The notes below the pieces were generated by a model, which was given only the letters and a program-made list of their open reading frames with translations, did not search any database and was not told the DNA's origin. From Stramonita haemastoma (lineage: Eukaryota > Mollusca > Gastropoda > Neogastropoda > Muricidae), in assembly GCA_030674155.1 (NCBI GenBank), contig CM060335.1, positions 46,742,233 through 46,806,232 on the forward strand: DNA of 64,000 nt, read 5' to 3'. Numbering within the stretch: position 1 is the first letter of the stretch; every line of letters starts with the position of its first letter. Shown piece by piece: positions 45,847-58,064 of this stretch. Both the position numbers and the translations under genes were made by a program.

Positions 45847-45940
45847 AACTTTTTGCCTCACCTTTCAATAGAGCCTGGCATATTTTCTACAAAAAATGTT
45901 AAAAAGTATTAAAATATCTGGGCTCAGTGAAAACAATCGA
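45847..45940 (+). repeat. Left copy of a duplication flanking a SINE
   Basis: About 94 bp ('aactttttgcctcacctttc' to 'cagtgaaaacaatcga') recur at 46301-46395 on the other side of the S1 SINE, with a few differences. Confidence 0.9.
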
Positions 45941-46300
45941 TATATTTATCTATTTATTTATCTTAATTTTTTTTTATCAAGGATAATGGAATAAGCACTC
46001 AGGTGCCTTTTTATATCCATTCCCCAGTGTATGCAGTTTTGTCAATCTTTTCATCTGTTCCCACCAGCACACAATAGCCTTCTCTTATGCAAAGCAGAAC
46101 AGGATTTTACGTGTGCCAAGATGTCCTGTGTGCTTTCGCACATGGGGCCTCAGTTTATAGTCTCATCCTTAGGACTTTGGGGGCCAGTGGAGTCAGCACT
46201 GATGTTATTACCTCCAGGGAAAAATCCCCATGAACGGGAATTGAACTCGGGTCGTCAAATTGCGAGTGGAGTGGAATGTTCTGACCGCTATACCGTTACC
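45941..46300 (-). mobile_element. S1 SINE, full length
   Basis: Reverse complement of S1 with a TTTA-type tail at the left and the head at the right ('gaccgctataccgttacccc'). Confidence 0.9.
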
Positions 46301-47074
46301 CCAACTTTTTGCCTCACCTTTTGAATAGAGCCTGGCAAATTTTCTACAGAAAATGCTACAAGTATTAAAACATTTGGGCTCAGTGAAAACAATCGAGGGA
46401 TCATGTAAAAAGGACAAAAAGACAAGACTGTGCATGGCTAAAAGTAGAATGATCCCACTGAACAACATCTGGAAACATTGCCTTCCTTACCAGATTAAAA
46501 TGAAAACCAAAACATAGTCAGTGTGGCCCCTCATGCTGTATGGTTGTGAATCCTGGCCACATAGGAAAGACTATGAAAACAGAATGGAGGAAGCAGCTGA
46601 GTTGTGTTTTTAAGAAGGCTGCTTAGAACTAAATGGGCAGTTAAAAGAACATATGAAACATAATTATTAGATCTTCAAAAACTTGGAACAACAAGAAAAC
46701 TTCTGATTTTACTTTAATAATTGAAAAGAAACTAAAATATCTAGGCCATGCACTACGAAACCAAGAAACAAACCTTATGAAAGCTATATCAAGGCAAGAC
46801 CGAGGGAAAAACAAAAAAAGACCACCAGCTTCTCTCATTGGCAACATCACTGAATCCTGTGGCAGGAGAATCCATGAAGTCAGTGGGGCCATGGAAGACG
46901 GGACAAAAATGGAGAAGGATTCTGTCACTATCATTGGGCGCAACGGTTATGCCGAACTCAGTGATGCTGACAGATGAGGCAGATGAGACAGAAATAGCAC
47001 ATCCATTCAATTCTCCACGTTAGGATATTCTCTTTTTTCTGAACTGTGTAGGTGTTTGCTAATTCATTTATGTC

Positions 47075-47815
47075 TTTCAATGTGTTGATTTTGTGCTATC
47101 TATTCACAGTGTTGCACTAATCTCTCTGTTCAGTGTGTTGGTTTTGTGCTCTTTATTCACTTGTTTGCCCACATTTCTGTATTTGGTGTGTTGATTTTGT
47201 GCTATCTGTTCATCATATTGCACACATCTCTCTGTTCAATGTGTTGATTTTGTGCTATCTATTCATAGTATTGCACACATCTCTCTGTCAATGTGTTGGT
47301 TTTGTGCTATCTGTTCATACTATTGCACACATCTCTCTGTCAATGTGTTGATTTTGTGCTATCTATTCGTGTTAAAGTTATCTTCCTGCTAAGTGTGTTT
47401 ATTTTGTGGTGTCTATTCATCGTATGACATACAACTCTCTGTTCAGTGTGTATTCTGTGTTGTCTATTCATCGTATTACGCACATCTCCGTTTATCTTAA
47501 ACTGTCTATTCATCGTATTGCACACATCTGGTTTTATATTGTGCAGTCAATTCATCGTATTGCACACATCTGATTTTATTGTTGCTGTCTATTCATCGTA
47601 TTGCACACATCTGATTTTATTGTTGCTGTCTATTCATCGTATTACACACATCTACATTTATTTTAAATGCTCTATTCATTGTATTGTACATATCTGATTT
47701 TATTTTTGCCTTCTATTCATTGCATTGCTTACATCTGATTTTTTTGTTGTTATCAGGTCAACGCATTGCACACATATGATTTTATTGTTGCTATCAGGTC
47801 ATTGCATTATATACA
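47075..47815 (+). repeat. Minisatellite M41, left block
   Basis: Units of about 41-46 bp: 'ctgtctattcatcgtattgc', 'acacatctgattttattttt'. Older, more diverged variants lie at the left ('ctctctgttcaatgtg'). Confidence 0.93.
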
Positions 47816-47825
47816 TACATTTTGG

Positions 47826-48673
47826 GGGGGTTGCTGCCTCATCTTCTTTGAGCTCCTGTCCCTGCTGTTTCCATGCCGTTTGCTTCAATTTCTCGCCTCG
47901 GCCATACCCAGGTTTGTCATGTCTCATCCTCAGGGTCGGAAGTCCGCAGGGAGCTCATCAATATTATTGGGCTGTCATGGGGCCACCAGCCAGAGGGGTC
48001 CTGCACTTCTGCTGGGTCACTTTGGTGGTGTTCAGTGGTGCTTGTTCTGAGCTAACATATGTAGGACACCACTACTAAGCCCCCTACTAACGACAGTATT
48101 AGCTCAGTCGTGGAGCCAGACTGAGTGAGTCACCCACCCAAGGTGGCGACCACCACAACGTCCCTCCAACGACCGCCCCCCTCAAACATCCAAACCCAAA
48201 GGCTTTGACACAAACTCACCACAGGCACAGAAGCGTATGGGTAAACGGAATCTGAGGTCACCATGAGACCAGAGCAACCGGCCCAATCAGAGGCAATTTT
48301 TTCATTGTATGATGATCAATGAGTATGATGTAATGATGCTGCTGTGGAGGTGCATATGCTTGGAGACTACTTGACAGGGTTGTACTCAACGCTTACTATC
48401 ATAATAGTAATATATCCCCCGCGTCAACCAGGCCCAGAGATACACACACCTGCACTGTTGGTCAGGTAATTTGAGCAACATTCTCAAAGTCCCATCGGTA
48501 AAGTGGATGAAGCTTGACTGTGTGATCCTAGTCTTTCCATCGATCCCACAGCACTCACTCTGTGTAGGAGCCGACCGGAGCCCGAAAAATCCCTATGAAT
48601 TTTATGGGATTTGAACCCCGACCTTCCAATCCGGAATCCAAAGCGCTAACTACTGTGACATGGCGGCTGGTCA
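47826..48673 (-). mobile_element. S5 long tRNA-headed SINE, full length
   Basis: About 848 bp. On the - strand the head is 'ccagccgccatgtcacagtag' with B-box-like 'cggggttcaaatccc', and the tail ends 'gaggcagcaa'. It is inserted inside the M41 minisatellite. Confidence 0.9.
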
Positions 48674-49385
48674 CACATACATTTTTATTTTTGCTGTCTA
48701 TTCATTGCATTACACACTTCTACAATTATTTTGTGCTGTCCATTCATCGTATCGTACACATCTGATTTATTTTGTGCCGTCTATGTATGGTATTCCACAC
48801 ATCTGATTTTATTTTTGCTGTCTATTCATCCTATTGCACACATCTGATTTTATTTTGTGTGGTCTATTCATTGTATGGTACACATCTGATTTTATTTTGT
48901 GCTATCTATTCATCGTATTACACGCATCTCCAATTATTTTGTGCTGTCTTTTCATCGTATTGAACACATCTGATTTTATTATGTCCTATCTGTTAATAGT
49001 ATCACACACATCTGATATTATTTTTTATGTCTGTTCATTGTATTGCACACATCTGATTTTATTTCTGGTGTCCATTCATCGATTTGCACACATCTGATTT
49101 TCTTTTTGCTGTCTGTTAATCTTATCGCACACATCTGATTTTGTTTTTGCTGTTTATTCATTGTATTGCACACATATGATTTTATTTTTGCTGCCTATTC
49201 ATCGTATTGCACATTTCTGATTTTATTTTGTGCAGTCTATTTATCATATTGCACATATCTGATTTTATTTTTGCTGTCTGTTCATCGTATTGCACAATCT
49301 GATTTTATTTCTGCTGTCAATTCATCTTATTGCACACATCTGATTTATTTCTGCTGTCTATTCATTGTATTACATACTTCTCCCG
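48674..49385 (+). repeat. Minisatellite M41, right block
   Basis: About 17 units of the same 41-bp repeat as 47075-47815. Confidence 0.94.
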
Positions 49386-49711
49386 TTCCCTGTCCTGGGG
49401 ATGCTAGGAAGGGGGGAGGAGAGGGGAGGGTCTTTGGTTTTTGAAATTCTGTGCTTTTTTTTTCTTTCTCTTGCTCTCTGTGCATGAAAAAATTAACATT
49501 TAACTCCTGCCAAAGCTTTGCTAAGCATTGAATGATGCCACAATGATTATCTGCCATTTTTTCAAATTCATGTCGGGTACAAAAATATATGCAACCCAAG
49601 CAATACACATGGACACTGCATCAGACCAAATTTGTCTTCAGATTTACTTCACAAATCATAGGATAGCAAAAAAAAAAAAAAAAAAAAAAAAAGTACTGCC
49701 TGTCTTCTGTG
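49386..49711. other. Short unique stretch with poly-A
   Basis: Nothing coding recognised; a run of about 23 A lies at 49669-49691 directly before the S5 fragment. Confidence 0.6.
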
Positions 49712-49945
49712 ACATTCCTATTCTGCTGTTCCTGTACCATCCTATTCAATCTCCTGGCCCCAGCCATACCCAGATTCTTTATTTTGCACCCTGGGGTTGG
49801 AATTCTACATGGAGATCATCAATATCAGGGTGCCTCGAGGCCACCTGCCAAAGGGGCTCTGCACTGCTGCTGGGTCACTTTGATGGTGTTCAGTGGTGCT
49901 TGTTCTGAGCTAACATACATAGGACACCCACCTACTAACTCCTAG
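49712..49945 (-). mobile_element. S5 SINE 3' fragment
   Basis: Shares the tail-side body with 47826-48673 ('ccatacccag', 'atcatcaatatcag', 'ctgctgggtcactttg', 'gagctaacatac'), in the same orientation. Confidence 0.82.
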
Positions 49946-50694
49946 CAGTTCTTTCCCTTGAATTTGATCACCTGTGATCAACGTTTATTACTCGGAAATT
50001 TTCATAGATAAAAACATATTTTTTGTTATTAACATACATCTGTTATGAAAATAAACCTAAAATAACAAATTGATGACAAAAATATTGAAATTAATTTTAA
50101 AGTATACCTGGATGGCCACAACAAAGGACGCGAGCACGTGGTTTCTCTTCCCACTGCGATCTTGAATTTTATCTCTTCTTCTGCAAGTTTTGCCCACGGT
50201 CTCTTTCATTGATACAGAATTCTTCAACAGCAGTCATGAAGAAACCTGGGAGCTGGAAAATGCCATGTCTGACAGTGACAGCTGATTATCTCAGCAGTTC
50301 CAGCACATAGCAGATGGCAGCAAATGTAAGCTGGGTTTGTTTACATTTTCTATCTGAGAAAAACTAAAATAATCTCTGTTGTGATTGATAAATGGTAAAA
50401 CTAGTCATTGGAAGTCATTTTCCTCTTTTTTCCCAACTTGTTGAAATGAATTGTTAACTGTCAATAATATTTTTACATACCAATTCGCATTAACACACAT
50501 GATGAGTGACACTGGCAGTTTGACCTACTTCCAGTCTATCAGTAGAGTGAGTAGGTTCACTTCACAAGGGGCTATGTTCAGTCTCAATGGGCAGTTGTAC
50601 AAACTGTATTACTCCCAAAATGATTATGATTATGTGCCATGATTTTAGCATTTTTCTCTCTGTAATCACTCTTTGCAAAGAATTACTAGACTGT

Positions 50695-50697
<3 letters not shown>
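49946..50697. other. AT-rich intron sequence, nothing firmly recognised
   Basis: A short 'FFNSSHEETWELENAMSDSDS' frame (about 50220-50283) might be the N-terminal part of the piggyBac-like transposase seen at 51.4 kb, but this is a guess. Confidence 0.35.
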
Positions 50698-51042
<345 letters not shown>

Positions 51043-51189
51043 CCACTGGCCATGCAAGCATATTTGTTCTTCCTATATAACTGATGTTCTTGCCTTTATT
51101 TACTATGGATAGTTCTTTCAGCTTATCAAAAAAAGAAAAACCCAAACCAAAACAAAACAAACAAAATTATTTGTACTTTGTGTTTCAGG

Positions 51190-51670
51190 AATGAAATATG
51201 GAGGACCAAAACCCTCTACCTTCCTTTGTACCCAACCGTCCCCTGGTGTTTACCTGGATGATGTGAAAACTCAGCTAACATGAATTGTGGCCAGTGGGCT
51301 TTTTAAAATTATTTTGTTGGGTGAGGGAGGGGGACATACTTTCTATTGAATAGAGGGACAACAAAACAGAAATGTTTATTTCTGTCATCTATTCAAACAT
51401 CAAATAGGTATGGTTTTGTTCAGTACAGATCAAAAGTTTAGGGGCAGTTTAGAAAAATGAATGTCAGGCAACCAAAACTAGTCAAAGATTATAATGAAAA
51501 TATGGGAGGGGTGGATAAAAGTGATCAGCTGATCAACAAATACAATACATTGTGCTAAACTAACAAATGGTGGAAAACGCATTTTTTAAATTATTTCATT
51601 GCCATTGCAGAGGTAAATGCTTTTATTTTATTTCAAGATTTTAGGAAAAAAAACCCATGCAGATAATCGA
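51190..51670 (+). pseudogene. piggyBac-like transposase remnant (C-terminal catalytic part)
   Basis: At about 51475-51530 the frame reads 'VKDYNENMGGVDKSDQL', the hallmark block of piggyBac transposases that holds the last catalytic aspartates. It is followed by 'NKWWKTHFLNYFIAIAEVNA' (about 51562-51620). One stop lies between them and the upstream part is eroded. piggyBac enzymes excise and insert at TTAA sites; this copy is dead. Confidence 0.8.
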
Positions 51671-52437
51671 AAATTGCAGAGGCATGATAGGTATGGCCTG
51701 TTGAACTCTACTAAGGACTGATTAGTCAGCTTGTAGGTATGGATGAATATGAAAAAGTTCCAAGTATCTGTCAATACTTTATTTACTTAACATTCAAGTC
51801 CGGGTAAAAACAAAAGAAAGGAATAACTGTAAAAAATGCTATGCAGTAAAAAAAAAAAAAAAGAACAAAAAACACATATGATGTGTGCCACTTGTGGCTA
51901 CTACTTGTGCTTTGAAATTTCATGAAGTTTGTGACCACATATGTTTTTTCAATTTTCTTGTAATGTTATATAAATGTTTAGTATGCAAACTTTTGTGTTA
52001 TCTTGGAAAATAGAAGGATGTTGAGTCATAGACCACTGCTGAGTAAAAGTGATCATTTCGGAAATTCAATTATGTACATTGAGTGCCTGAGCATGTGATT
52101 GTTGAGACTTTGGAGTGAAATTTGTTTTAAATGAAAGAAAATTGATTATTTTGTCTAATACATATCAAATTTTGAACATGAATTCAATATCTTGGATTTT
52201 TTGTTCTTTGAGAATGATGAAAATGCTCACAGTTTCTATTTTTAGCAACAGAGGGTCAAGGGTCATAAAATAAGCAATGTTAAAATGTAAAAAAAAAAGT
52301 TATATCTAAACAAATTTGTTTATTCTGAACACATTGACATAGTACTTTTAAAATTTGGCCCACACGTTTTAGAAGCATTTTAATATTGCTACATTGTTGT
52401 TGCTACAAAAATGTGAAAAACACTAAAACTGACAACA
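51671..52437. other. AT-rich sequence, possibly piggyBac 3' end
   Basis: No coding similarity seen; terminal repeats were not identified. Confidence 0.45.
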
Positions 52438-52640
52438 GTATTAGTTCAGTCCCACGGGAGGTGGTGATCACCACAACGTTCCTTCAAGGACCGTCCCTTG
52501 TGAACCTCCACCTCCTCAGGCTTTGACAAATACTCACCACAAGCACAGAAGGGAGGGCATGGTGAAACAGAATCTGGAGTCACGATGAGACCAGAGCAGC
52601 TGGGGCCACCCAGAGGCAACTATTTATTTAATGGCATGAT
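52438..52640 (-). mobile_element. S5 SINE middle fragment
   Basis: Shares 'acagtattag', 'caccacaacgttcc', 'aaggaccgtccc' and 'cacagaag' stretches with the middle of S5 copies. Confidence 0.8.
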
Positions 52641-52894
52641 GATAAATGACGATGAGGATGAGGTAATAATGCTGCTGTGGAAGGGATAGGGAACTTTCTT
52701 GTTGTGTGTTCAGTCACTAGTGTCACAAGGCTAGAAAGAAATGAATCAGTGTGCATAATTATGGCGTGGAAATGACACAATACCAGTTTTTGCCCCTCTG
52801 TGTATTTGCTGATGAGCAGACGTTTTTTCACCCTCACACTGGAGAGACACTAGATGACAAAATTGATTGCAATGGATGACAAAATCTAAAAAAA

Positions 52895-53050
52895 AATCAC
52901 ATGCACACCCTAGTGTCCTGTTTAGACATAATCCCCAAAGTCGGAATATTGCTACCTTTATGGTGGGCAAAAATGATCGCATTCGCAAAATCTCATGCCT
53001 CAGAAATCTAGCCGAGGAAGGAAAACGTTTATAATTATGCTGCCATCTAA
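52895..53050 (+). mobile_element. S3 SINE body fragment
   Basis: Reverse complement relation to 20605-20720 ('ctacctttatggtgggcaaa', 'ctagccgagga'). Confidence 0.65.
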
Positions 53051-53127
53051 GCTTTAATATGTGATTAAACACTAATGAATGCTGCACACCATGTCAATCA
53101 CTCTGATGATGATGTTGCTGTTCTCAG

Positions 53128-53205
53128 AACTGGGTTTGAGACGCCAGTGTACAAGAACAGGCGACTGTTTGCACAACCTGACGTGTGACGCCCTCTCCCA
53201 ATGCA
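53128..53205 (+). CDS. Exon d: Cys-rich EB/EGF-like module
   Basis: A 26-codon exon between 'gctgttctcag' and 'TGC A|gtaaga', phase 1 at both ends. It encodes C-x5-C-x5-C-x5-C ('CTRTGDCLHNLTCDALSQC'), with a possible N-glycosylation site NLT. Module length, phase and the final cysteine at the donor match exons b, c and g. Both splice sites are strong by eye. Confidence 0.76.
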
Positions 53206-53520
53206 GTAAGACCTTGTTTCCTTTGAGTTGACTGCTTAGCAATGAATGTCATCAGTTGCTTTCCTGTTTCCATGGAGTTGACTACTTAGCAATGAATGTC
53301 ATCAGTTGCTTCCTTGTTTCCATGGAGTTGACTACTTAGCAATCAATGTCATCAGTTGCTTTCCTGTTTCCATGGAGTTGACTGCTTAGCAATGAATGTC
53401 ATCAGTTGCTTCCTTGTTTCCATGGAGTTGACTGTCTAGCAATGAATGTCATCAGTTGCTTCCTTGTTTCCATGGAGTTGACCGCTTAGCAATGAATGTC
53501 AGGTGACGTCACTGACAGTT
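53206..53520 (+). repeat. Minisatellite, about 50-bp unit, 6 copies, starting at the exon d donor
   Basis: The unit is 'ccttgtttccatggagttga' + 'ctgcttagcaatgaatgtca' + 'tcagttgctt'. The first unit starts about 7 bases after the donor GT. Confidence 0.95.
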
Positions 53521-54235
53521 CTCTACTATCTGATAATCAGTTGCTTTCTACTATGAGTTGGTTTCAACAACACTGCCTTGTAAACATGTTGTTCAGAAAA
53601 TAAAAGATAATTATATTCACTAGCAAATAGATCAACAACAAGCTAAAAGTGTACAATGTGCTCAATGTGTTGTTGTTGTTGGTGGTGGTGGTGTTTTATT
53701 TAATGTCTTTTGTCACGCCTAGTGCAATTAATCACAAAAAAATGTCAGGGAGAGAAGGGCAGAAAGGCTTTGCAGTAAAGCATAAAGACAAAACTGGGAA
53801 GAAACTGGTTATTCTTTTTATTATCAACTAATGACATGTTCGCTCTACAAAGGACACTATCTAAATTAGTCATCTTTGATCTACAAAGGAATCTAAAACA
53901 ATTAGTTATCTTTCAACAACAAAGCATTTGAATCAAATTTGTTATCTTTAAACAACAAAGGACTATAAACTAAACTAGGTGTCTTTGATCTGCAATAAAC
54001 CCTAATTAGACAAGTTCTGATTCATCTGCACAAGACACTAGCTAAATTATCGATCTGTGATCTACAAAAGCCTTTAGCTAGTTTATGGCTTCATATCCCA
54101 AAAAGATTAATGTGTTGAGTATTAACAGGTTTGTGTGCCTGAATTTTAATTCCCGATTTTTTTTTTATACAGATAGATCTACCATAAGATTGGGTGTAGA
54201 AAAACGGTTTGGGCAGGATATTTGTTTCCTATTTT
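53521..54235. other. Intron sequence with degenerate 45-bp repeats
   Basis: Between about 53835 and 54080 a diverged repeat with 'tctacaaaggac' and 'ttagttatcttt' is seen; otherwise nothing recognised. Confidence 0.6.
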
Positions 54236-54540
54236 AATCTATTTTATTCTTTTATGACAACGCTAATGGAATAAGCACTCATGTGCTTTTTTTGCATCCA
54301 GGCCCCCTGTGTATGCAGTTTTGTAACTTTTGTCATTTGTTCCCACTGACACACAATGACCTACTCTTTCAAAAGGCGGAATAGGATTTAACGTGTGTGC
54401 AAGATGTTCTGTCTGCATTTGCACACGGGGCCTCAGTTTATAGTCTCATCCAAAGAGCTTTTGGGGAGAGTGGAGTCTGCTCTGATGTTAACTCCAGGGG
54501 GAAAGTCCCCTTGAACAGGATTCAAACCCGGGTCATCAGA
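54236..54540 (-). mobile_element. S1 SINE, head partly missing
   Basis: Reverse complement of S1: 'aatggaataagcactcatgt', 'aggatttaacgtgtg', 'gcacacggggcctcag', ending near the B box 'gattcaaacccgggtc'. Confidence 0.88.
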
Positions 54541-55635
54541 TCAGCTCTCAGCTCTCAAAAGTTTACTTCAGCTTCAAACTCTTGCCCACCATTGCTTGCA
54601 GGTGCATGGTTTTAGAACTTGCACAGCAAAAACACTTCTTTTGTGTGTTGCCACTTTGTTAATCTAGCCTCCCAGCTCTGACTTTATTTGTTATAGGGGC
54701 TTTGATGCGTAATGTTTGCCTTGCTTTGTTGTTTTAAACTCTGACAGAGTGAAATCCATCCAACTAGGGTGATTGATAGACGAATTCTTGGGATTTACTA
54801 TGTATGTGTCAAATTATTGACAACCTCCAATTTACACTTTATCTTCTGCTATTTTATGTTCATTTTGCCTATGCACTTGCACGTATTTGAACTTTTATCT
54901 AATTATTGTTTTGCACAAAAATGTTTCTTGAGTTTAATGCCATAATCTAAGGATAATGATTTCGATAAGCAAGCCTTGATTTTTGAGGGTTTTCAAGAAA
55001 AGTGTTTGGCACATGTTGTCATTTTGGTCATTTTGGTCATTTTCGACAGTGCAATATCTTGAATATAATTTAAAAAAAAAAATGTTTTCAATCCAAAAAT
55101 AGTGAAAACAAATTCGTTTAAAGGGGAAGAAAATCAATCCATGCAGCTTTAAAAGGAAACATTCTTCATCGTTGCTATGTTGCTACAGACAAACTGCTTG
55201 TGTGTCTGACATGTTCAGTGTGACAACAACTTGTACTCAAGTGTCAGTGTCAGGTGATGCCCCTATATTATGCTCGCCTGTGTTGTGGATAAGGATGATG
55301 CACAGCCTGTAATGTAGGGAAGTGAAGATGACCCATCGCATGTCAAAGAGACGTGCTGAGGATCAGTGCACTTCACTGTGCTTTTGGACACTATTGCACA
55401 GGCTTATGATAGAGTAGATAGTGCACACAAACAAAGCACTGAAAAAAAGGAGTCAGATGCTTTGATATGTGACTGGTTCCTTCCTTTGATGACACCTTTG
55501 TAAGAAATGAAGTACATGAGCACTTCACGGGGCTCAACTCGGACTTCTGCTTGTGGGTATCCCTCGATTTGGTATTTTGTCCATGCAATATAGCTCCAGC
55601 ACAGTCCCCAAGTTCCTTCATCTTCACCCTCAGCT
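54541..55635. other. Intron sequence, nothing recognised
   Basis: No coding or repeat similarity seen, apart from a small 'gtcattttggtcattttg' repeat near 55020. Confidence 0.5.
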
Positions 55636-55925
55636 ATCCTGTAGACTGTTGGGGCACCATTATAGACTTTGCAACCAGCTTCTTCAAATCCTCGTGGTTT
55701 TCAACTTTCTTTAGCAAAGCCAGTCCACTATCTGATTTTGCTTTCCCATTGTTTTCTCTGTCTTCCACTTCTGTTCCCCGTAGGATAGTCTTTGCCACTC
55801 AAGATGTCAGTTTGACGTGCCCATACCGCTTCAGTTGCATTTTTTCACTGAAACCAGCTCTTGATAAGGCCTAAGGTGTTTTCAGTTCTGATTGTTACTT
55901 CCTCGTTATTCATGTGGTTATTGTG
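55636..55925 (-). pseudogene. LINE 3'-end remnant (related to remnant E)
   Basis: On the - strand: 'NNEEVTIRTEN' (about 55885-55915) then, through shifts, an 'aKTILRGTEVEDREN' like stretch (about 55750-55800) and 'KSIMVPQ' (about 55640-55665). It is the same post-RT region as 21840-22120. Confidence 0.68.
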
Positions 55926-56109
55926 TGAGAAACCCAGCAGTTTGCGAAAGCATCTCATCTCCGTTGCCTGTATCTTTATTTCGTTATCTGCTGTTATGGT
56001 CCACAGTTTTGTAGGCATTTAAACGTGGATCCCCAGTTCATCTGGGTGTAAATGGGTTCCTGCCTTTCATCGGACAGGGGATGTGGAGCAGCAAATACAG
56101 CCACTTTGC

Positions 56110-57095
56110 AACACCCAACTCTCATGCCAGAATATTGTTTGTTGACTTCAGTTCAGCTGTCAATACAATACTGTTTCATATTCTTGTTAGCAAAATGTTT
56201 TCAAAATTGTTCGCTGGCTGATTGGGTTTTTAAACAACAGACCATAGCATGTTTATGCCACCAAGATATCTTCATTATTCAGATCTACATTTACTAGTTC
56301 TCCACAGGGCTGCGTTCTCTCACCACTTTTGTACATATTGTACATGGTCGATTGCAGAGGTCGCTATGAGTAATTCCTTTCTTGTGAAATTTATGGAAGA
56401 CAGTGCTCTTTTGTCTGTTTTATCTAGATCTGTCCAAAACCATGGTTCAGCCCTCACCAAGTTTGTCCAGTGGTGTGTGATGTGGGGTATCTGGAGCAAA
56501 TGTTTCTCAATCTCTCTTCCTGTTGATTTCCGATGATCGGGGAACAACTCTGATAACATCATTATCCACAACCAAGAGGATGATAATGCCTTAAATCATA
56601 AGCATCTGGAAGCTGTTTTTGATCACAAGGTAAACTGAAACACCACCACTGACGTTACTGTCAAAAAGGGACAACAACACTGCATTTTCTTTAACAGCTG
56701 AATTGATTTTTTCTCGATAAAACTCCCTTTTTGGGGTTTTATAGTCTATAATCATAGAGAGCGCTCTTAGTTTTGCTTTCACTTGCTGATTATAGTATCC
56801 CAAGTGTCAAAAATAAGAGTGCTATTCAGAGAATAGTGAAAATCTGCCTAAAAGTAATTGGAGAAGACCAGAGAGATCCCCTGTCATTCTGCAACCAGCA
56901 GCTTGTGCAAAAGGTGACTGCCCATTTTGGATGATCCTTCCCATGCTATGTTTTCTAAATTTCAATTGTTGTCTTTAAGGACACTGTTTCCAGTTCCTTA
57001 ACAGCCCATCAAACAGAAAAAAAAGAAATTCCTTTGTGCCAGTTGTCATTCGAATCTGAATTCAGAGTGACATTGACCACCCAGTCATATTTCTG
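56110..57095 (+). pseudogene. LINE remnant G (RT, heavily decayed)
   Basis: Pieces on the + strand include a palm-like 'FVDFSSAFNTI' (about 56140-56175), 'SPQGCVLSPLLYILYMVDC' (about 56298-56355) and a later 'QRIVKICLKVIGEDQ' (about 56827-56870) that matches the post-RT helix of CR1/Rex-like elements. Stops are frequent and the active-site box is lost. It ends against a TG tract at 57097. Confidence 0.72.
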
Positions 57096-57096
<1 letters not shown>

Positions 57097-57173
<77 letters not shown>

Positions 57174-57203
57174 TATTTCAATTTGGATTTGGCATTGTCT
57201 TGA

Positions 57204-57271
<68 letters not shown>

Positions 57272-57454
57272 GTGTGGTGTGTTTGTGCGTGTGTTTGTGT
57301 GTGTGTGTGTGTTTGTGGGTGTGCGTGCGTGCGTTCGTGCGTGTGTGTGTGATATTTGGATTTGATATTGTCTTGGAATGTGCGCGCGCGTGCGTGCGTG
57401 CGCGCGCGCGCGCGCGCGTGTGTGTGTGTGATGTGTGTGTGTGTGTGGTGTTGT

Positions 57455-57506
<52 letters not shown>

Positions 57507-57572
57507 TTGTCTGTTGTTTGTCTGTCTGTCTGTCTGTGATATTTGAATATGGATTTGACATTGTCTAAGAAT
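57097..57572 (+). repeat. Higher-order repeat: (TG)n plus 35-bp spacer, three copies
   Basis: Three copies of a spacer like 'gatatttgaatttggatttg' + 'acattgtcttgaat' (57172-57206, 57352-57381, 57538-57572) each follow a TG or GCGC/TG tract, with a period of about 180 bp. Confidence 0.9.
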
Positions 57573-57941
57573 TAAAAAAAACCCCAACAATTCCTACATA
57601 ATGACTTATTCATGCTTGTCACTGTCTATGATTTTTTTTGTACCGTAGTGTGTGCCTATTAGTACTTTACTCTGTGACATCTTTATGGGATGATCAAATA
57701 GTGTTGATTTGACTTGAGAACCACGTGAAGCATGAAGCAAAGATGTGTCATGCTGCTCACTTCATGGGACAAAGGCCAACAGAAGGTGCAGGTGGGGATG
57801 GTTTGAAAGTTCTTCTGACAAAAAAGCAAATAAACAAACAAATCCTCAAAAACAATGATCAAGGCGGACATGTCAACAGTCATTTAAGAGTTTATATACA
57901 ATATGTAAAATGTTCTCATATTTTACTAGAACCTTCACCCT
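57573..57941. other. Intron sequence, nothing recognised
   Basis: No recognisable feature. Confidence 0.55.
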
Positions 57942-57973
57942 AACAAAGTGTATAACCTTATCAGTGTGGGCAC

Positions 57974-58064
<91 letters not shown>

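Larger units (their letters stand above)
45425..46980 (+). pseudogene. LINE remnant F (RT and C-terminal), split by an S1 SINE
   Basis: The left piece encodes 'NNYRTIALIIHARKLL' (about 45450-45500), 'RGTMDMLFMFQNILEKV' (about 45575-45625) and 'ITFIDFRNAFN' (about 45650-45682), RT motifs 2a to A. The right piece has a 'MLYGCESW' trace (about 46535-46555), 'YLGHALRNQETNLMKAI' (about 46738-46790) and the terminal stretch to about 46980. Many stops. The SINE at 45941-46302 separates them, with a 94-bp duplication on either side. Confidence 0.78.

Noticed and set aside
53206..53520. CRISPR-like array
   Set aside because: Units are contiguous tandem repeats without unique spacers, in a eukaryotic setting. 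The same applies to the arrays at 24.0/30.3, 47-49 and 61.9 kb.
57009..57590. Open frames rich in His-Thr or Cys-Val around many TG/CA tracts
   Set aside because: Dinucleotide repeats stay open in several frames; no conserved domain is present.
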